Positions 27,181 to 36,088 of a DNA stretch of 40,881 bases are shown here, piece after piece. Both the position numbers and the translations under genes were made by a program. The notes under the pieces were generated by a model, which did not search any database, was not told the DNA's origin, and saw nothing but the letters and a program-made list of their open reading frames with translations. The stretch comes from a bacterium (GTDB taxonomy: Bacteria; Bacillota; Clostridia; Lachnospirales; Lachnospiraceae): the NCBI GenBank assembly GCA_030535455.1, contig JAUNJY010000038.1, positions 1 through 40,881 of the forward strand, in the 5' to 3' direction. Positions within the stretch are counted from its first letter, which is position 1, and every line of letters begins with the position of its first letter.

Positions 27181-27843
27181 ATGGAACATAAAAAAACTGG
27201 TCTCTTGATTTGCGGAGGAGCATTTGACCAAGAGTTCTGCAAGGAATATCTTGAGAAAAACAGCTTTGACGTTGTAATCGCAGTAGATCGTGGCTTGGTG
27301 TATGCAAATCAGATTGACTGTAAGGTAGATATTATCTTAGGTGATTTTGATTCTGTAGATCCGGACATACTAAAGAAATACACAAGTGAACAGAGTGAGG
27401 CAAAGGTAATTCAGTTAAATCCAATTAAGGATATGACGGATACCGAAGAGGCAATTGACATAGCATTACAGGAAGGGATAACGGAGGTTACAATCCTTGG
27501 AGCAACAGGAAGAAGGATGGACCATTTATTAGCGAATATAAATTTGTTAATGAAACCGTTGAAGAAATCTGTAAAAGCATGTATACTTGATAAGAATAAT
27601 TGTATTTATGTCAGAAATAAATGCTTTTCCATAAGAAAAGACGATTTATTCGGGAAATATGTTTCATTTATTCCGTTGACAACTGAAGTTAATGGAGTAA
27701 CATTAAGAGGATTTAAGTATCCGTTAAATGACTATACGCTGACAATCGGCAACAGCCTTGGTGTCAGCAATGAAATAATACAAGAAGAAGCACAAGTAGT
27801 ATTTAATGATGGAGTATTAATTGTGGTGGAATCCCGTGATTAG
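27181..27843 (+). CDS. thiN: Thiamine pyrophosphokinase
   Basis: Transfers pyrophosphate from ATP to thiamine to make the cofactor TPP. The 220 residues include an N-terminal catalytic domain with DRGL at 36-39, ILGDFDSVDP near 52-61, TDTEEAI near 87-93 and LGATGRRMDH at 106-115. A C-terminal thiamine-binding beta domain follows. Position after rpe (here with PilZ between) matches the Bacillus-type order. The ATG lies 12 bases after the PilZ stop. Confidence 0.94.
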   Translation: MEHKKTGLLICGGAFDQEFCKEYLEKNSFDVVIAVDRGLVYANQIDCKVDIILGDFDSVDPDILKKYTSEQSEAKVIQLNPIKDMTDTEEAIDIALQEGITEVTILGATGRRMDHLLANINLLMKPLKKSVKACILDKNNCIYVRNKCFSIRKDDLFGKYVSFIPLTTEVNGVTLRGFKYPLNDYTLTIGNSLGVSNEIIQEEAQVVFNDGVLIVVESRD

Positions 27844-27891
27844 TGCTTTAAATGTGTGAAAATGCAGCGTAATGAAGAAAGGAAGTCACAT

Positions 27892-28989
27892 ATGAAATTA
27901 GGAATAGTAGGATTACCAAACGTAGGTAAAAGTACTTTATTTAACTCTTTAACAAAAGCAGGAGCAGAATCTGCAAACTACCCATTCTGTACAATTGATC
28001 CAAATGTAGGTGTTGTAACAGTTCCAGATAAACGTCTTGATGTATTATCTGATATCTACAAAACTCAAAAAACTGTACCAGCGGTAATCGAATTCGTTGA
28101 TATTGCAGGTTTAGTAAAAGGTGCTTCCAAAGGGGAAGGTCTTGGTAACCAATTCCTTAGCAACATCCGTGAAACAGATGCAATCGTTCACGTTGTTCGT
28201 TGTTTTGATGACAGCAATATCATCCACGTAGATGGTTCTGTTGATCCACTTAGAGATATTGAAACAATTGAATTAGAATTAGTATTTGCTGACGTTGATG
28301 TACTAGAAAGAAGAATTTCCAGAGTTGGAAAACTTGCTAGAAATGATAAGACTGCAAATAAAGAATTAGATTTCTTACAAAGATTAAAAGCTTACCTTGA
28401 AGAAGGAAGACTTGCAAAAGGATTTGAACTTCAAGATGAAGAAGAAGAAAAATTCATGGCAGAGTATAACTTATTAACTGGCAAACCAGTAATCTATGCT
28501 GCAAACGTTGAAGAAGGCGACTTAGCTGATGATGGCGCTAGCAATGAATGGGTTCAAAAAGTAAGAGAATATGCTGCAAAAGAAGGCAGTGAAGTATTTG
28601 TTGTTTGTGCACAAATCGAACAAGAAATCTCTGAACTTGATGATGATGAAAAGAAAGAATTTTTAGAAGACTTAGGAATCGAAGAATCCGGTTTAGATAA
28701 ATTAATTCGTGCAAGTTACTCTTTACTTGGCTTAATCAGCTACTTAACTGCTGGTGTTCAAGAAACTAGAGCTTGGACAATTGAAAAAGGTACAAAAGCA
28801 CCTCAAGCGGCTGGTAAAATCCATACAGATTTTGAAAAAGGATTTATCCGTGCAGAAGTTGTTGGATATGATGACCTTATTAATGCTGGCAGTTTCGCTG
28901 CTGCAAAAGAAAAAGGTCTTGTTAGACTTGAAGGTAAAGAATATGTTATGCAAGATGGTGACATCGTTACTTGGAGATTTAACGTATAA
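27892..28989 (+). CDS. ychF: Redox-regulated ribosome-binding ATPase YchF
   Basis: An OBG-family P-loop protein that prefers ATP and binds ribosomes. The 365 residues fit the family. The P-loop GLPNVGKS is at 7-14; [13 protein letters not shown], the [20 protein letters not shown] switch region and a C-terminal TGS domain ([21 protein letters not shown]) are present. The frame is open to 27856, but GAAAGGAAG immediately before the ATG at 27892 and the conserved MKLGIVGLP start fix the beginning. Codon choice looks strongly biased, as expected for an abundant protein. Confidence 0.97.
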   Translation: MKLGIVGLPNVGKSTLFNSLTKAGAESANYPFCTIDPNVGVVTVPDKRLDVLSDIYKTQKTVPAVIEFVDIAGLVKGASKGEGLGNQFLSNIRETDAIVHVVRCFDDSNIIHVDGSVDPLRDIETIELELVFADVDVLERRISRVGKLARNDKTANKELDFLQRLKAYLEEGRLAKGFELQDEEEEKFMAEYNLLTGKPVIYAANVEEGDLADDGASNEWVQKVREYAAKEGSEVFVVCAQIEQEISELDDDEKKEFLEDLGIEESGLDKLIRASYSLLGLISYLTAGVQETRAWTIEKGTKAPQAAGKIHTDFEKGFIRAEVVGYDDLINAGSFAAAKEKGLVRLEGKEYVMQDGDIVTWRFNV

Positions 28990-29042
28990 TTAATGTAACA
29001 TTTTCAGAATAGTTTTGGAAATGTTAACTTGGGGAGGCTGTT

Positions 29043-29903
29043 ATGTTCCTTGAATTAAGTATAGGTTTTCCGAATCTAGGAATAGAGATCGAAAACTTAG
29101 GCAGATCAATCCGAGTCTTTGGAATTGACATTGCCTATTATGGAATGATAATTGCATTGGGAATGTTTGCAGGATATCTTGTGGTAAGCTGGCAGGCAAA
29201 AAGGACTAAGCAAAACACAGAAAACTATCTTGATTTTGCAGTAATCGCTATTATCTTATCGGTTATTGGAGCAAGGATTTATTATGTGGTGTTTAATTGG
29301 TCTGTATTTAAGGATAATCCACTTCAGGTGTTCAACCTTAGAAGTGGAGGGCTTGCCATTTACGGCGGAGTAATTACAGCAACGGTTACAGCAATCGTAT
29401 TTACAAGAATTAAAAAGATTAATTTTTGGTTGTTTGCAGATACGGCTGTGTTGGGCCTGTTAACCGGACAGATTATTGGACGCTGGGGTAATTTCTTCAA
29501 CCGTGAGGCATTTGGCGGATATACCAATAACTTGTTTGCAATGCAGTTAATGAAAAGTGAAGTACACACATCAGATATAACAAAGGAAATGTTAGATCAT
29601 ATTCAATGGATTGATGGGTATCAGTATATTCAGGTCCATCCAACGTTTCTCTACGAATCCCTTTGGAATTTTGCTTTATTACTATTACTTCTTGTTTATT
29701 CAAAACATAAGAAAGTGAACGGCGAAATTATGGCTCTGTATCTGATTGGATATGGGCTAGGACGTCTATGGATTGAAGGTCTTAGAACGGATCAGTTAAT
29801 GCTGTGGGGAACAAATCTTCCAATATCCCAGTTGATTAGTGGTATTGCCGTGCTGCTTGGAATTTGCATCATTGGATATCGCTATAAAGTTAATAAGAAA
29901 TAA
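29043..29903 (+). CDS. lgt: Prolipoprotein diacylglyceryl transferase
   Basis: Transfers diacylglycerol from phosphatidylglycerol to the lipobox cysteine of prelipoproteins in the membrane. The 286 residues form about seven helices. Diagnostic stretches are GARIYYV at 76-82, GGLAIYGG at 102-109, the Lgt signature GRWGNFFNREAFG at 146-158, and HPTFLYES. The ATG has TGGGGAGG upstream. It is closed by a terminator at 29909-29951, so it is the last gene before the fatty-acid operon. Confidence 0.97.
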   Translation: MFLELSIGFPNLGIEIENLGRSIRVFGIDIAYYGMIIALGMFAGYLVVSWQAKRTKQNTENYLDFAVIAIILSVIGARIYYVVFNWSVFKDNPLQVFNLRSGGLAIYGGVITATVTAIVFTRIKKINFWLFADTAVLGLLTGQIIGRWGNFFNREAFGGYTNNLFAMQLMKSEVHTSDITKEMLDHIQWIDGYQYIQVHPTFLYESLWNFALLLLLLVYSKHKKVNGEIMALYLIGYGLGRLWIEGLRTDQLMLWGTNLPISQLISGIAVLLGICIIGYRYKVNKK

Positions 29904-29908
29904 AAGAG

Positions 29909-29951
29909 AGGTCATAACCAGATAAGAGATTATTTGGCTATGGCCTTTTTT
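29909..29951 (+). terminator. Intrinsic terminator after lgt
   Basis: AGGTCATAACCAGATAA (29909-29925) pairs with TTATTTGGCTATGGCCT (30 bases of stem-loop, ending 29946) with a wobble and two mismatches, followed by six T. It separates lgt from the fatty-acid operon promoter. Confidence 0.8.
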
Positions 29952-30014
29952 CTGCTTTTGATGTAATAAATAGTTAAAAACTCATTAATATTTGGAAAAA
30001 AGTAGTAAATAATA

Positions 30015-30042
30015 TTGACATGTATTGTTATAGTGATATACT
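30015..30042 (+). promoter_or_regulatory. Promoter of the fatty-acid synthesis operon
   Basis: A perfect -35 TTGACA (30015-30020), a 16-base spacer and TATACT (30037-30042), preceded by TGA as an extended -10. This should be a strong promoter that needs repression. Start of transcription near 30049 leaves a leader of about 115 bases before fabH. Confidence 0.75.
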
Positions 30043-30054
30043 TTGAGAGTCAAA
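30042..30054. promoter_or_regulatory. FabT-type operator overlapping the promoter
   Basis: The perfect palindrome TTTGA-GAG-TCAAA overlaps the last base of the -10 and the expected start site. It matches the core of the streptococcal FabT box as I recall it (TTTGA-N3-TCAAA). FabT is a MarR-family repressor of fatty-acid genes, and a MarR gene ends this operon. Binding by that protein is inference. Confidence 0.6.
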
Positions 30055-30138
30055 ACATTTTAGATTAAAATAAATTGAATATAAAATAAATTGAAAGTCA
30101 AATAGTTTTAATTTGAAATGTATTGATAGTAAAATCAT
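30043..30138 (+). repeat. Degenerate 16-bp tandem array in the fabH leader
   Basis: Six units start at 30043, 30059, 30075, 30091, 30107 and 30123, exactly 16 bases apart. They share TTgA at the start and AAA at positions 10-12, roughly TTGAnAGTcAAATnAT. Units 1 and 4 (30043, 30091) keep TTGA-N3-TCAA palindromes; unit 6 has TTGATAGTAAAAT. A 14-base exact direct repeat lies at 30066-30079 and 30082-30095. The array fills the space between the promoter and the fabH ribosome site. Confidence 0.6.
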
Positions 30139-30164
30139 TTGGGAAGGTGGAGGTATTTTTAATA

Positions 30165-31088
30165 ATGACAGGAAGAATAGCAGGAACCGGATCTTATATT
30201 CCGAGCCAAGTGTTAAGTAACGAGGATCTGTCAAAGATAGTGGATACCAGCGACCAATGGATAAGGGAGCGTACAGGAGTTTTAAGACGCCATATTGTAA
30301 AGCAGGACACAACGGTCAGTATGGCAGTAAAATCAGCTGAAGCGGCAATTTTGGATGCACATATAAATCCAGAAGAATTGGACATGATCATAGTCAGCAC
30401 CATTTCCTCAAATTTGCTGATGCCATGTACAGCATGTGAAGTGCAAAAGAAAATCGGTGCAGTAAATGCTGCCTGTTTTGATTTAAATGCAGCATGCAGT
30501 GGATTTTTAGTTGCCTATAGCACGGTCTTAGGGTACATAGAGATGGGAATTGTAAAAAAGGCATTGATTATTGGAAGTGAATGTATGTCAAAGCTGTTAG
30601 ACTGGTCTGATCGCTCCACCTGTATTTTGTTTGGGGATGGTGCAGGAGCCGTAGTCATTGAGGCGGCTGATGGAGAAAAGGGCGCAGTAGTGCTACATTC
30701 AGATGGAGAAAAAGGGAATGCCTTGTGTTTAGAAACGCATGGAAAAATTACTATGAATGGACAAGAAGTGTTCCGTTTTGCAGTTTCCAATGTTCCAAAG
30801 GTAATCGAAGAATTATTACATAAGATGGGAAAACAAAGAGAAGAAATCGACGCATACATTTTACATCAGGCAAATCAAAGGATTCTTGATGCAATAGCAA
30901 AGCGTTTAGGAGTGGATAAGAAGTATTTTCCCAGCAATATCAGAGAGTATGCCAATACATCGTCTGCAAGCATTCCAATCTTGCTTGATGAGTTAAAGAA
31001 AAACGGTGATATAGATAAAGGACAGCAGCTGATATTGGCAGGGTTTGGCGGTGGCCTTACATGGGGAGCCGCTTATATTAGAATTTAG
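30165..31088 (+). CDS. fabH: Beta-ketoacyl-ACP synthase III (FabH)
   Basis: Starts fatty-acid synthesis by condensing acetyl-CoA or branched acyl-CoA with malonyl-ACP. The 307 residues carry the Cys-His-Asn triad: Cys111 in LNAACSGF, His234 in LHQANQRI and Asn264 in YANTSSAS. The C-terminal FGGGLTWGAA loop is typical. The frame opens earlier at 30123, inside the repeat array; I choose the ATG at 30165 because AAGGTGGAGG precedes it and MTGRIAGTGSYIP is the normal FabH start. First gene of the operon. Confidence 0.96.
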   Translation: MTGRIAGTGSYIPSQVLSNEDLSKIVDTSDQWIRERTGVLRRHIVKQDTTVSMAVKSAEAAILDAHINPEELDMIIVSTISSNLLMPCTACEVQKKIGAVNAACFDLNAACSGFLVAYSTVLGYIEMGIVKKALIIGSECMSKLLDWSDRSTCILFGDGAGAVVIEAADGEKGAVVLHSDGEKGNALCLETHGKITMNGQEVFRFAVSNVPKVIEELLHKMGKQREEIDAYILHQANQRILDAIAKRLGVDKKYFPSNIREYANTSSASIPILLDELKKNGDIDKGQQLILAGFGGGLTWGAAYIRI

Positions 31089-31116
31089 AATATAGAATGA
31101 AAAAGGAGAAGATCAT

Positions 31117-31341
31117 ATGTTAGAAAAATTGAAAAAGATTATTTCAGAGGGATTAGATATTGAAGAAGAAAAGGTAGTGCCAGAGGCAGATTTTAAAAAT
31201 GACCTTGGTGCAGATTCCCTTGATTTGTTTGAACTTGTAATGGCATTTGAAGAAGAGTTTGGAATTGAAATTCCAACGGATGACTTAGAAAAGATGTCTA
31301 CGGTAGGAGAGGTAATGAACTATATCGAGGAACATCTATAA
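31117..31341 (+). CDS. acpP: Acyl carrier protein
   Basis: A 74-residue acidic helical protein that carries growing acyl chains on phosphopantetheine. The attachment site is Ser34 in GADSLDLFELV, followed by FEEEFGIEIP. Size and composition are standard for AcpP. ATG after AAAAGGAGAAG, 28 bases after fabH and just upstream of fabK. Confidence 0.96.
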   Translation: MLEKLKKIISEGLDIEEEKVVPEADFKNDLGADSLDLFELVMAFEEEFGIEIPTDDLEKMSTVGEVMNYIEEHL

Positions 31342-31357
31342 AGGGAAGGTGAAGTCA

Positions 31358-32299
31358 TTGAATAGCAGAATAACGGATTTATTAGGGATTACTTATCCTA
31401 TCATACAAGGTGGAATGGCATGGGTTGCAGAAGCTAATCTGGCAAGTGCGGTGTCTAATGCTGGTGGATTAGGAATTGTAGCTGCAGGGGGTGCCTCAGC
31501 GGAGGTTGTCCGTGGACAGATCATTCGTGCCAAAGAAGCAACGGACAAGCCCTTTGGAGTAAATATAATGCTAATGAATCCTGATGCAGATGCAATTGCT
31601 AAGATGCTGGTAGAAGAAGGCGTCAAGGTAGTTACTACTGGAGCAGGAAGCCCTGAGAAATATATGAAGATGTGGAAGGAAGCAGGAATTAAAGTAATCC
31701 CTGTTATTGCAAGTGTAGCATTGGCAAAGCGTATGGAACGGTGTGGCGCTGATGCGGTAGTAGCAGAAGGCTGTGAAGCAGGCGGCCATATTGGGGAAAG
31801 TACAACCATGACTCTTGTACCACAAGTGGTGGATGCAGTGAAAATACCGGTGATAGCGGCAGGAGGAATTGCAGATGGCCGAGGAATGGCAGCTGCCTGT
31901 ATGTTAGGAGCCAGTGGTATACAGATGGGTACGGCATTTATCGTAACGGATGAATGCGTGGTTCATGAAAATTATAAGCAGTGTATCTTGAAGGCCAAAG
32001 ATATTGATACAAGAGTGACTGGGCGTACCAATGGCCATCCAGTACGAGGCATTCGAAATGAACAGACAAGACAATATTTGAAGCTGGAGGCAGAAGGTGC
32101 TGACTTTATGGAACTAGAGAGACTGACACTTGGAGGACTGCGTCGTGCTGTTGTGGATGGTGATGTAAAGACTGGAAGCGTAATGTCAGGTCAGATTGCA
32201 GGAATGGTGAATGAAACATGTACTTGTAAAGAGTTTATAGAGCGCATGATGAGAGAGTATCAGGAAGTGGTTGAAGGAGGACTTGCTTATGTCAGATAA
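31358..32299 (+). CDS. fabK: Enoyl-ACP reductase II (FabK)
   Basis: An FMN-dependent reductase that completes each elongation cycle; it replaces FabI in this operon. The 313 residues form a TIM barrel with QGGMAWVA near 17-24, GLGIVAAG, the catalytic His144 in EAGGHIGEST, AGGIADGRG and MGTAFIVTDE. The frame includes a GTG at 31349, but that codon is too close to the ribosome site. The TTG at 31358, with AAGGTGA ahead of it, gives the usual MNSRITDLLG start and places the histidine at 144 as in pneumococcal FabK. The end overlaps fabD by 11 bases. Confidence 0.94.
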   Translation: MNSRITDLLGITYPIIQGGMAWVAEANLASAVSNAGGLGIVAAGGASAEVVRGQIIRAKEATDKPFGVNIMLMNPDADAIAKMLVEEGVKVVTTGAGSPEKYMKMWKEAGIKVIPVIASVALAKRMERCGADAVVAEGCEAGGHIGESTTMTLVPQVVDAVKIPVIAAGGIADGRGMAAACMLGASGIQMGTAFIVTDECVVHENYKQCILKAKDIDTRVTGRTNGHPVRGIRNEQTRQYLKLEAEGADFMELERLTLGGLRRAVVDGDVKTGSVMSGQIAGMVNETCTCKEFIERMMREYQEVVEGGLAYVR

Positions 32300-33227
32300 G
32301 ATTGCATTTCTCTATCCAGGACAAGGAGCACAAAAGTCTGGTATGGGAGCGGATTTTTATGAAAGCTTCTCCCTTGCCCGTAAGCTATATGATCAGGCTG
32401 AAAATGCAATTGATTTCGGATTGAAAGAAGTGTGCTTTGAGAAAACAGAGAAGCTAGATGAGACAGAATATACACAGCCAGCCTTGCTTACAACTTCTCT
32501 TGCTATTACCAGAGTAGCAGAAAGCTTTGGTCTTACCCCAGATATCACAGCCGGTCTTAGCCTAGGAGAATATAGCGCGATTGCAGCAGCAGGAGGTCTA
32601 AATGTGCTGGATGCCGTAAGGCTTGTTCGTGCCAGAGGCTGTTATATGCAGAAAGCAGTGCCTGATCACCAAGGGGCAATGGCAGCAATACTGGGAATGG
32701 AAAGTGAGAGAATAGAGCAATTATTAGAGGATAGAACAAATGTTTGGGTTGCTAATTATAACTGTCCAGGCCAAGTGGTAATAACAGGACAGATTGATGC
32801 CGTAAAGCAAGCCATAGAAGTGATGAAACAAGAGGGATGCAGGCGGGCAGTCTTATTAAATGTCAGCGGTCCATTTCACTCTCCGATGATGAAAGAGGCA
32901 GCCAGACAATTAAATGAGAAGTTAGTACATACAGAAATCATGTCCATAACTTGTCCATATATCACCAATGTAAATGCAAAACCCATAACTGAAAAAGAAC
33001 AGATTATAGAGTTACTTACCATGCAGATGACACATCCTGTCCTTTGGGAACAAAGTGTAAGGGAAATGATCAAACAAGGTGTAAATATATTTGTAGAGAT
33101 CGGACCAGGCAAAACATTGAGTAATTTTATAAAGAAAATAGATAAGACAGTGAAGACATACCAAATGGGAACAGTACAGGAAATGGAGCAAGTGATAGGA
33201 GAGCTTATATGTGTAAAAAACAAGTAG
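32289..33227 (+). CDS. fabD: Malonyl-CoA:ACP transacylase (FabD)
   Basis: Moves malonyl from CoA to ACP. The 312 residues contain YPGQGAQ near the start, the catalytic Ser91 in GLSLGEYSA, the substrate arginine segment VRARGCYMQ and His197 in SGPFHSPMM. An alternative upstream codon at 32271 is rejected because GAAGGAGGA lies between it and the ATG at 32289. It overlaps fabK by 11 bases and fabG by 19, consistent with coupled translation. Confidence 0.96.
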   Translation: MSDKIAFLYPGQGAQKSGMGADFYESFSLARKLYDQAENAIDFGLKEVCFEKTEKLDETEYTQPALLTTSLAITRVAESFGLTPDITAGLSLGEYSAIAAAGGLNVLDAVRLVRARGCYMQKAVPDHQGAMAAILGMESERIEQLLEDRTNVWVANYNCPGQVVITGQIDAVKQAIEVMKQEGCRRAVLLNVSGPFHSPMMKEAARQLNEKLVHTEIMSITCPYITNVNAKPITEKEQIIELLTMQMTHPVLWEQSVREMIKQGVNIFVEIGPGKTLSNFIKKIDKTVKTYQMGTVQEMEQVIGELICVKNK

Positions 33228-33949
33228 CGGTGGTAACGGGAGCATCCAGAGGGATTGGAAGAGCAATTGCAATTCAGCTTGCCACTCAGGGCTGTTTTGT
33301 AATCGTCAATTATAATGGCTCTAAAGAGGCGGCGCTTAACACAAAAGAAGAGATTGTATCTCGTGGAGGCGAGGCAGAAGTATATCAATGTGATGTGGCA
33401 GATTATTCTGAAAGTGAACGTTTCTTCAGTGAGATTATAAAAACATATGGAACAATTGACGTGTTAGTCAATAACGCAGGCATTAACAGAGATGGACTGA
33501 TTATAAAAATGAGCGAAGAGGACTTTGATCGTGTGATCGATACAAATATGAAAGGTGCTTTCCATTGTATCCGTTTTGCTTTAAAGGCTATGTTGCGTCA
33601 AAAATCTGGGAGGATCATAAATATCTCATCGGTATCCGGAGTTATGGGAAATGCCGGCCAAGCCAATTATGCGGCATCCAAAGCAGGCATTATAGGCCTT
33701 ACAAAATCCGTAGCCAGAGAAGTGGCATCCCGACATATTACGGTAAATGCAGTTGCACCAGGATTTATTCAGACGGATATGACAGAGAAACTTTCGGATG
33801 CTGTGAAAGAGCGTGTAAAAGCAGGCATACCGTTAGGACAGTTTGGTAAGCCAGAAGACGTAGCAGCAATGGTTGGATTTCTGGCAACGAAAGAAGCGGA
33901 CTATATTACAGGACAGGTAATCTGTGTGGATGGCGGTATGGCAATGTAG
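33209..33949 (+). CDS. fabG: 3-oxoacyl-ACP reductase (FabG)
   Basis: An NADPH-dependent short-chain dehydrogenase that reduces the beta-keto group. The 246 residues have the cofactor loop TGASRGIG at 10-17, NNAG at 88-91 and the catalytic set Asn113, Ser141, Tyr154 and Lys158. The C-terminal TGQVICVDGGMAM is typical of FabG. It begins inside the end of fabD. Confidence 0.96.
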   Translation: MCKKQVAVVTGASRGIGRAIAIQLATQGCFVIVNYNGSKEAALNTKEEIVSRGGEAEVYQCDVADYSESERFFSEIIKTYGTIDVLVNNAGINRDGLIIKMSEEDFDRVIDTNMKGAFHCIRFALKAMLRQKSGRIINISSVSGVMGNAGQANYAASKAGIIGLTKSVAREVASRHITVNAVAPGFIQTDMTEKLSDAVKERVKAGIPLGQFGKPEDVAAMVGFLATKEADYITGQVICVDGGMAM

Positions 33950-33971
33950 AAAGTGAGGGAATAAAAGAAGA

Positions 33972-35216
33972 ATGAGACGACGAGTAGTAGTAACGGGAAT
34001 GGGAGCAGTAACCCCAATTGGGAATACGGTAGACGAATACTGGGAAGGAATTTTACATAATAAAGTCGGAATTGGTCCAATTACAAAGTTTGATACGACA
34101 GAATATAAAGCCACTCTGGCAGCAGAAGTGAAAGGATTTGATGGAAAGAAGCTGCTTGGATTTAAACAGGCAAAGCGTATGGATCTGTTTTCCCAATACG
34201 CAGCTGTTGCTGCAAAAGAAGCATTTATACAATCCGGTATTACAATGGAGAATGAAGATCCTTATAAGGTAGGCATCGCAGTAGGGTCAGGCATTGGGGG
34301 ATTGCATGCAATCGAAACCGAGTATGAAAAGCTGCTAGCAAAAGGGCCTGCGAAAGTGAACCCATTACTTGTACCAATGATGATCACCAATATGGCAGCT
34401 GGAAATATTTCCATCATGCTTGGAGCGAAAGGAAAATGTATTAATGTGGTGACGGCATGTGCAACAGGATGCCACTCTATTGGAGAAGCCTATCGAACCA
34501 TCCAATGTGGGGAGGCCGCAGTGATGCTTGCTGGTGGCACGGAAAGTTCTATAACACCGTTAGGCGTTGCTGGATTTACAAGCCTTACAGCACTCACGGC
34601 AAGCAAGGATCCTTTCCGTGCATCTATTCCATTTGACAAGGAGAGATCTGGATTTGTTATGGGTGAGGGAGCTGGTGTGGTAGTCTTAGAAGAACTAGAA
34701 CATGCCAAAAGCCGAAATGCTACCATTTTTGCTGAGGTCGTAGGTTATGGAGCCACTTCGGATGCATTTCATATCACTTCCCCGGCAGAGGATGGAAGTG
34801 GTGCAGCAATGGCAATGGAAATGGCAATGAACGAAGCTGGAGTTAGTCCGGCACAGATAGACTACATAAATGCGCATGGAACCAGCACACATCATAACGA
34901 TCTGTTTGAAACAAGGGCAATTAAGATGGCAATGAAAGAGTCAGCAAATAATATAAAGATTAATTCAACCAAATCCATGATTGGACATTTGCTTGGCGCA
35001 GCAGGTGCTGTGGAATTTATTACATGTGTAAAAAGTATTACAGACTCCTATATCCATCCTACAGTAGGGACAAAGGAAACAGATATAGAATGTGACTTAG
35101 ATTATGTTTTAGGGGAAGGAGTCCATAAAGAGCTTACCTATGTACTAAATAATTCTCTTGGCTTTGGCGGACATAATGCCAGCCTATTAATTAAAAGATA
35201 TAAGGAGGAGGTGTAG
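33972..35216 (+). CDS. fabF: Beta-ketoacyl-ACP synthase II (FabF)
   Basis: The elongating condensing enzyme. The 414 residues contain Cys163 in VTACATGCHS, His302 in NAHGTSTHHND, Lys334 and His339 in TKSMIGHLLGAAG, and the NNSLGFGGHNA end. It is the only elongating synthase of the operon; no FabB is present. The start is ATG, 22 bases after fabG. Confidence 0.97.
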   Translation: MRRRVVVTGMGAVTPIGNTVDEYWEGILHNKVGIGPITKFDTTEYKATLAAEVKGFDGKKLLGFKQAKRMDLFSQYAAVAAKEAFIQSGITMENEDPYKVGIAVGSGIGGLHAIETEYEKLLAKGPAKVNPLLVPMMITNMAAGNISIMLGAKGKCINVVTACATGCHSIGEAYRTIQCGEAAVMLAGGTESSITPLGVAGFTSLTALTASKDPFRASIPFDKERSGFVMGEGAGVVVLEELEHAKSRNATIFAEVVGYGATSDAFHITSPAEDGSGAAMAMEMAMNEAGVSPAQIDYINAHGTSTHHNDLFETRAIKMAMKESANNIKINSTKSMIGHLLGAAGAVEFITCVKSITDSYIHPTVGTKETDIECDLDYVLGEGVHKELTYVLNNSLGFGGHNASLLIKRYKEEV

Positions 35217-35219
35217 CAT

Positions 35220-35636
35220 ATGGAATATAATCATTTGATCGATCTGATTACTACTGTATCAAAATCCAATTTAAAAGATTTTCGTTATGAAGACGGAGAG
35301 ACCAAAGTCATTATGTCATCCAATGAAAAAGATATGGGAGAAGCAGCTGCAACCTGTGTTTCACAGCAGCAGCCAAAACAAGAGACGCCAGATGTAAAGG
35401 AAGGCAAGATTGTTACATCTCCATTGGTTGGGACCTTTTATCGTACTCCATCAGAGGAAGCAGCAGCTTTTGTGGAAGTGGGAGACTTGGTTAAAAAGGG
35501 ACAGGTACTGGCAATTGTGGAAGCAATGAAGCTGATGAATGAGATTGAAAGTGAGTATGATGGGGAAATTCAAGAAGTTTATCCGGAAAGTGGCACTATG
35601 GTTGAATATGGCCAGCCGTTATTCCGAATCCTATAG
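35220..35636 (+). CDS. accB: Biotin carboxyl carrier protein of acetyl-CoA carboxylase (AccB)
   Basis: Carries the carboxybiotin between the two half-reactions of acetyl-CoA carboxylase. The 138 residues have a short N-terminal helix domain, a Gln/Pro-containing linker (about 45-60) and a lipoyl-type domain with biotin Lys104 in EAMKLMNE. The start lies 3 bases after fabF. Confidence 0.96.
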   Translation: MEYNHLIDLITTVSKSNLKDFRYEDGETKVIMSSNEKDMGEAAATCVSQQQPKQETPDVKEGKIVTSPLVGTFYRTPSEEAAAFVEVGDLVKKGQVLAIVEAMKLMNEIESEYDGEIQEVYPESGTMVEYGQPLFRIL

Positions 35637-35648
35637 GGGGAAAATAAA

Positions 35649-36077
35649 ATGATGGGAATAAAGGAAATTGAAGCGATACTTCCTCATAGACATCCATTTT
35701 TACTGGTGGATGCCATAGAAAGTTACGAACCTGGAAAATCAGCAGTAGGATATAAATGTGTGACGTTTCGAGAAGACTTTTTTGCAGGACATTTTCCGGA
35801 AGAGCCGGTGATGCCCGGAGTCCTGATTATAGAAGCTCTTGCCCAGGTGGGAGCTATAGCAATCTTAAGTGAGGAAGAGAACAAGGGAAAGATCGCGTAT
35901 TTTGGTGGGATTAATAACTGCAAGTTTAGGCGAAAAGTAGTTCCCGGTGACAAGTTACGGTTAGAAACAAAGATTATTCGTAGGAAAGGTCCAGTAGGAA
36001 TTGGAGAGGCAGTTGCAACCGTAGATGGCGAAGTGGCTGTGAAGGCGGAACTTACCTTTATGGTTGGAAAACAGTAA
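35649..36077 (+). CDS. fabZ: 3-hydroxyacyl-ACP dehydratase (FabZ)
   Basis: Removes water from 3-hydroxyacyl-ACP. The 142 residues form a hot-dog fold with [11 protein letters not shown] at 11-21, catalytic His48 in AGHFP and Glu62 in [11 protein letters not shown]. FabZ alone is not expected to isomerise double bonds, and no FabA, FabM or second FabZ-like (FabN) gene is in the operon. Two ATG codons stand in tandem at 35649 and 35652; either could be used. Confidence 0.96.
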   Translation: MMGIKEIEAILPHRHPFLLVDAIESYEPGKSAVGYKCVTFREDFFAGHFPEEPVMPGVLIIEALAQVGAIAILSEEENKGKIAYFGGINNCKFRRKVVPGDKLRLETKIIRRKGPVGIGEAVATVDGEVAVKAELTFMVGKQ

Positions 36078-36088
36078 GGAGAGGGCGT

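Noticed and set aside
28996-29026. TAACATTT/AAATGTTA hairpin between ychF and lgt as a terminator
   Set aside because: AT-rich eight-pair stem with a 15-base loop and no T-run; too weak to call.
30043-30138. CRISPR array
   Set aside because: Units are 16 bases, degenerate and directly adjacent, with no spacers and no cas genes.
31393-31809. Open frame of 138 codons on the - strand inside fabK
   Set aside because: Pro/Ala/Ser-rich antisense of a conserved gene with no family resemblance.
32876-33388. Open frame of 170 codons on the - strand across fabD/fabG
   Set aside because: It lies opposite two certain genes, has a hydrophobic low-complexity translation and no ribosome site. It is a shadow frame.
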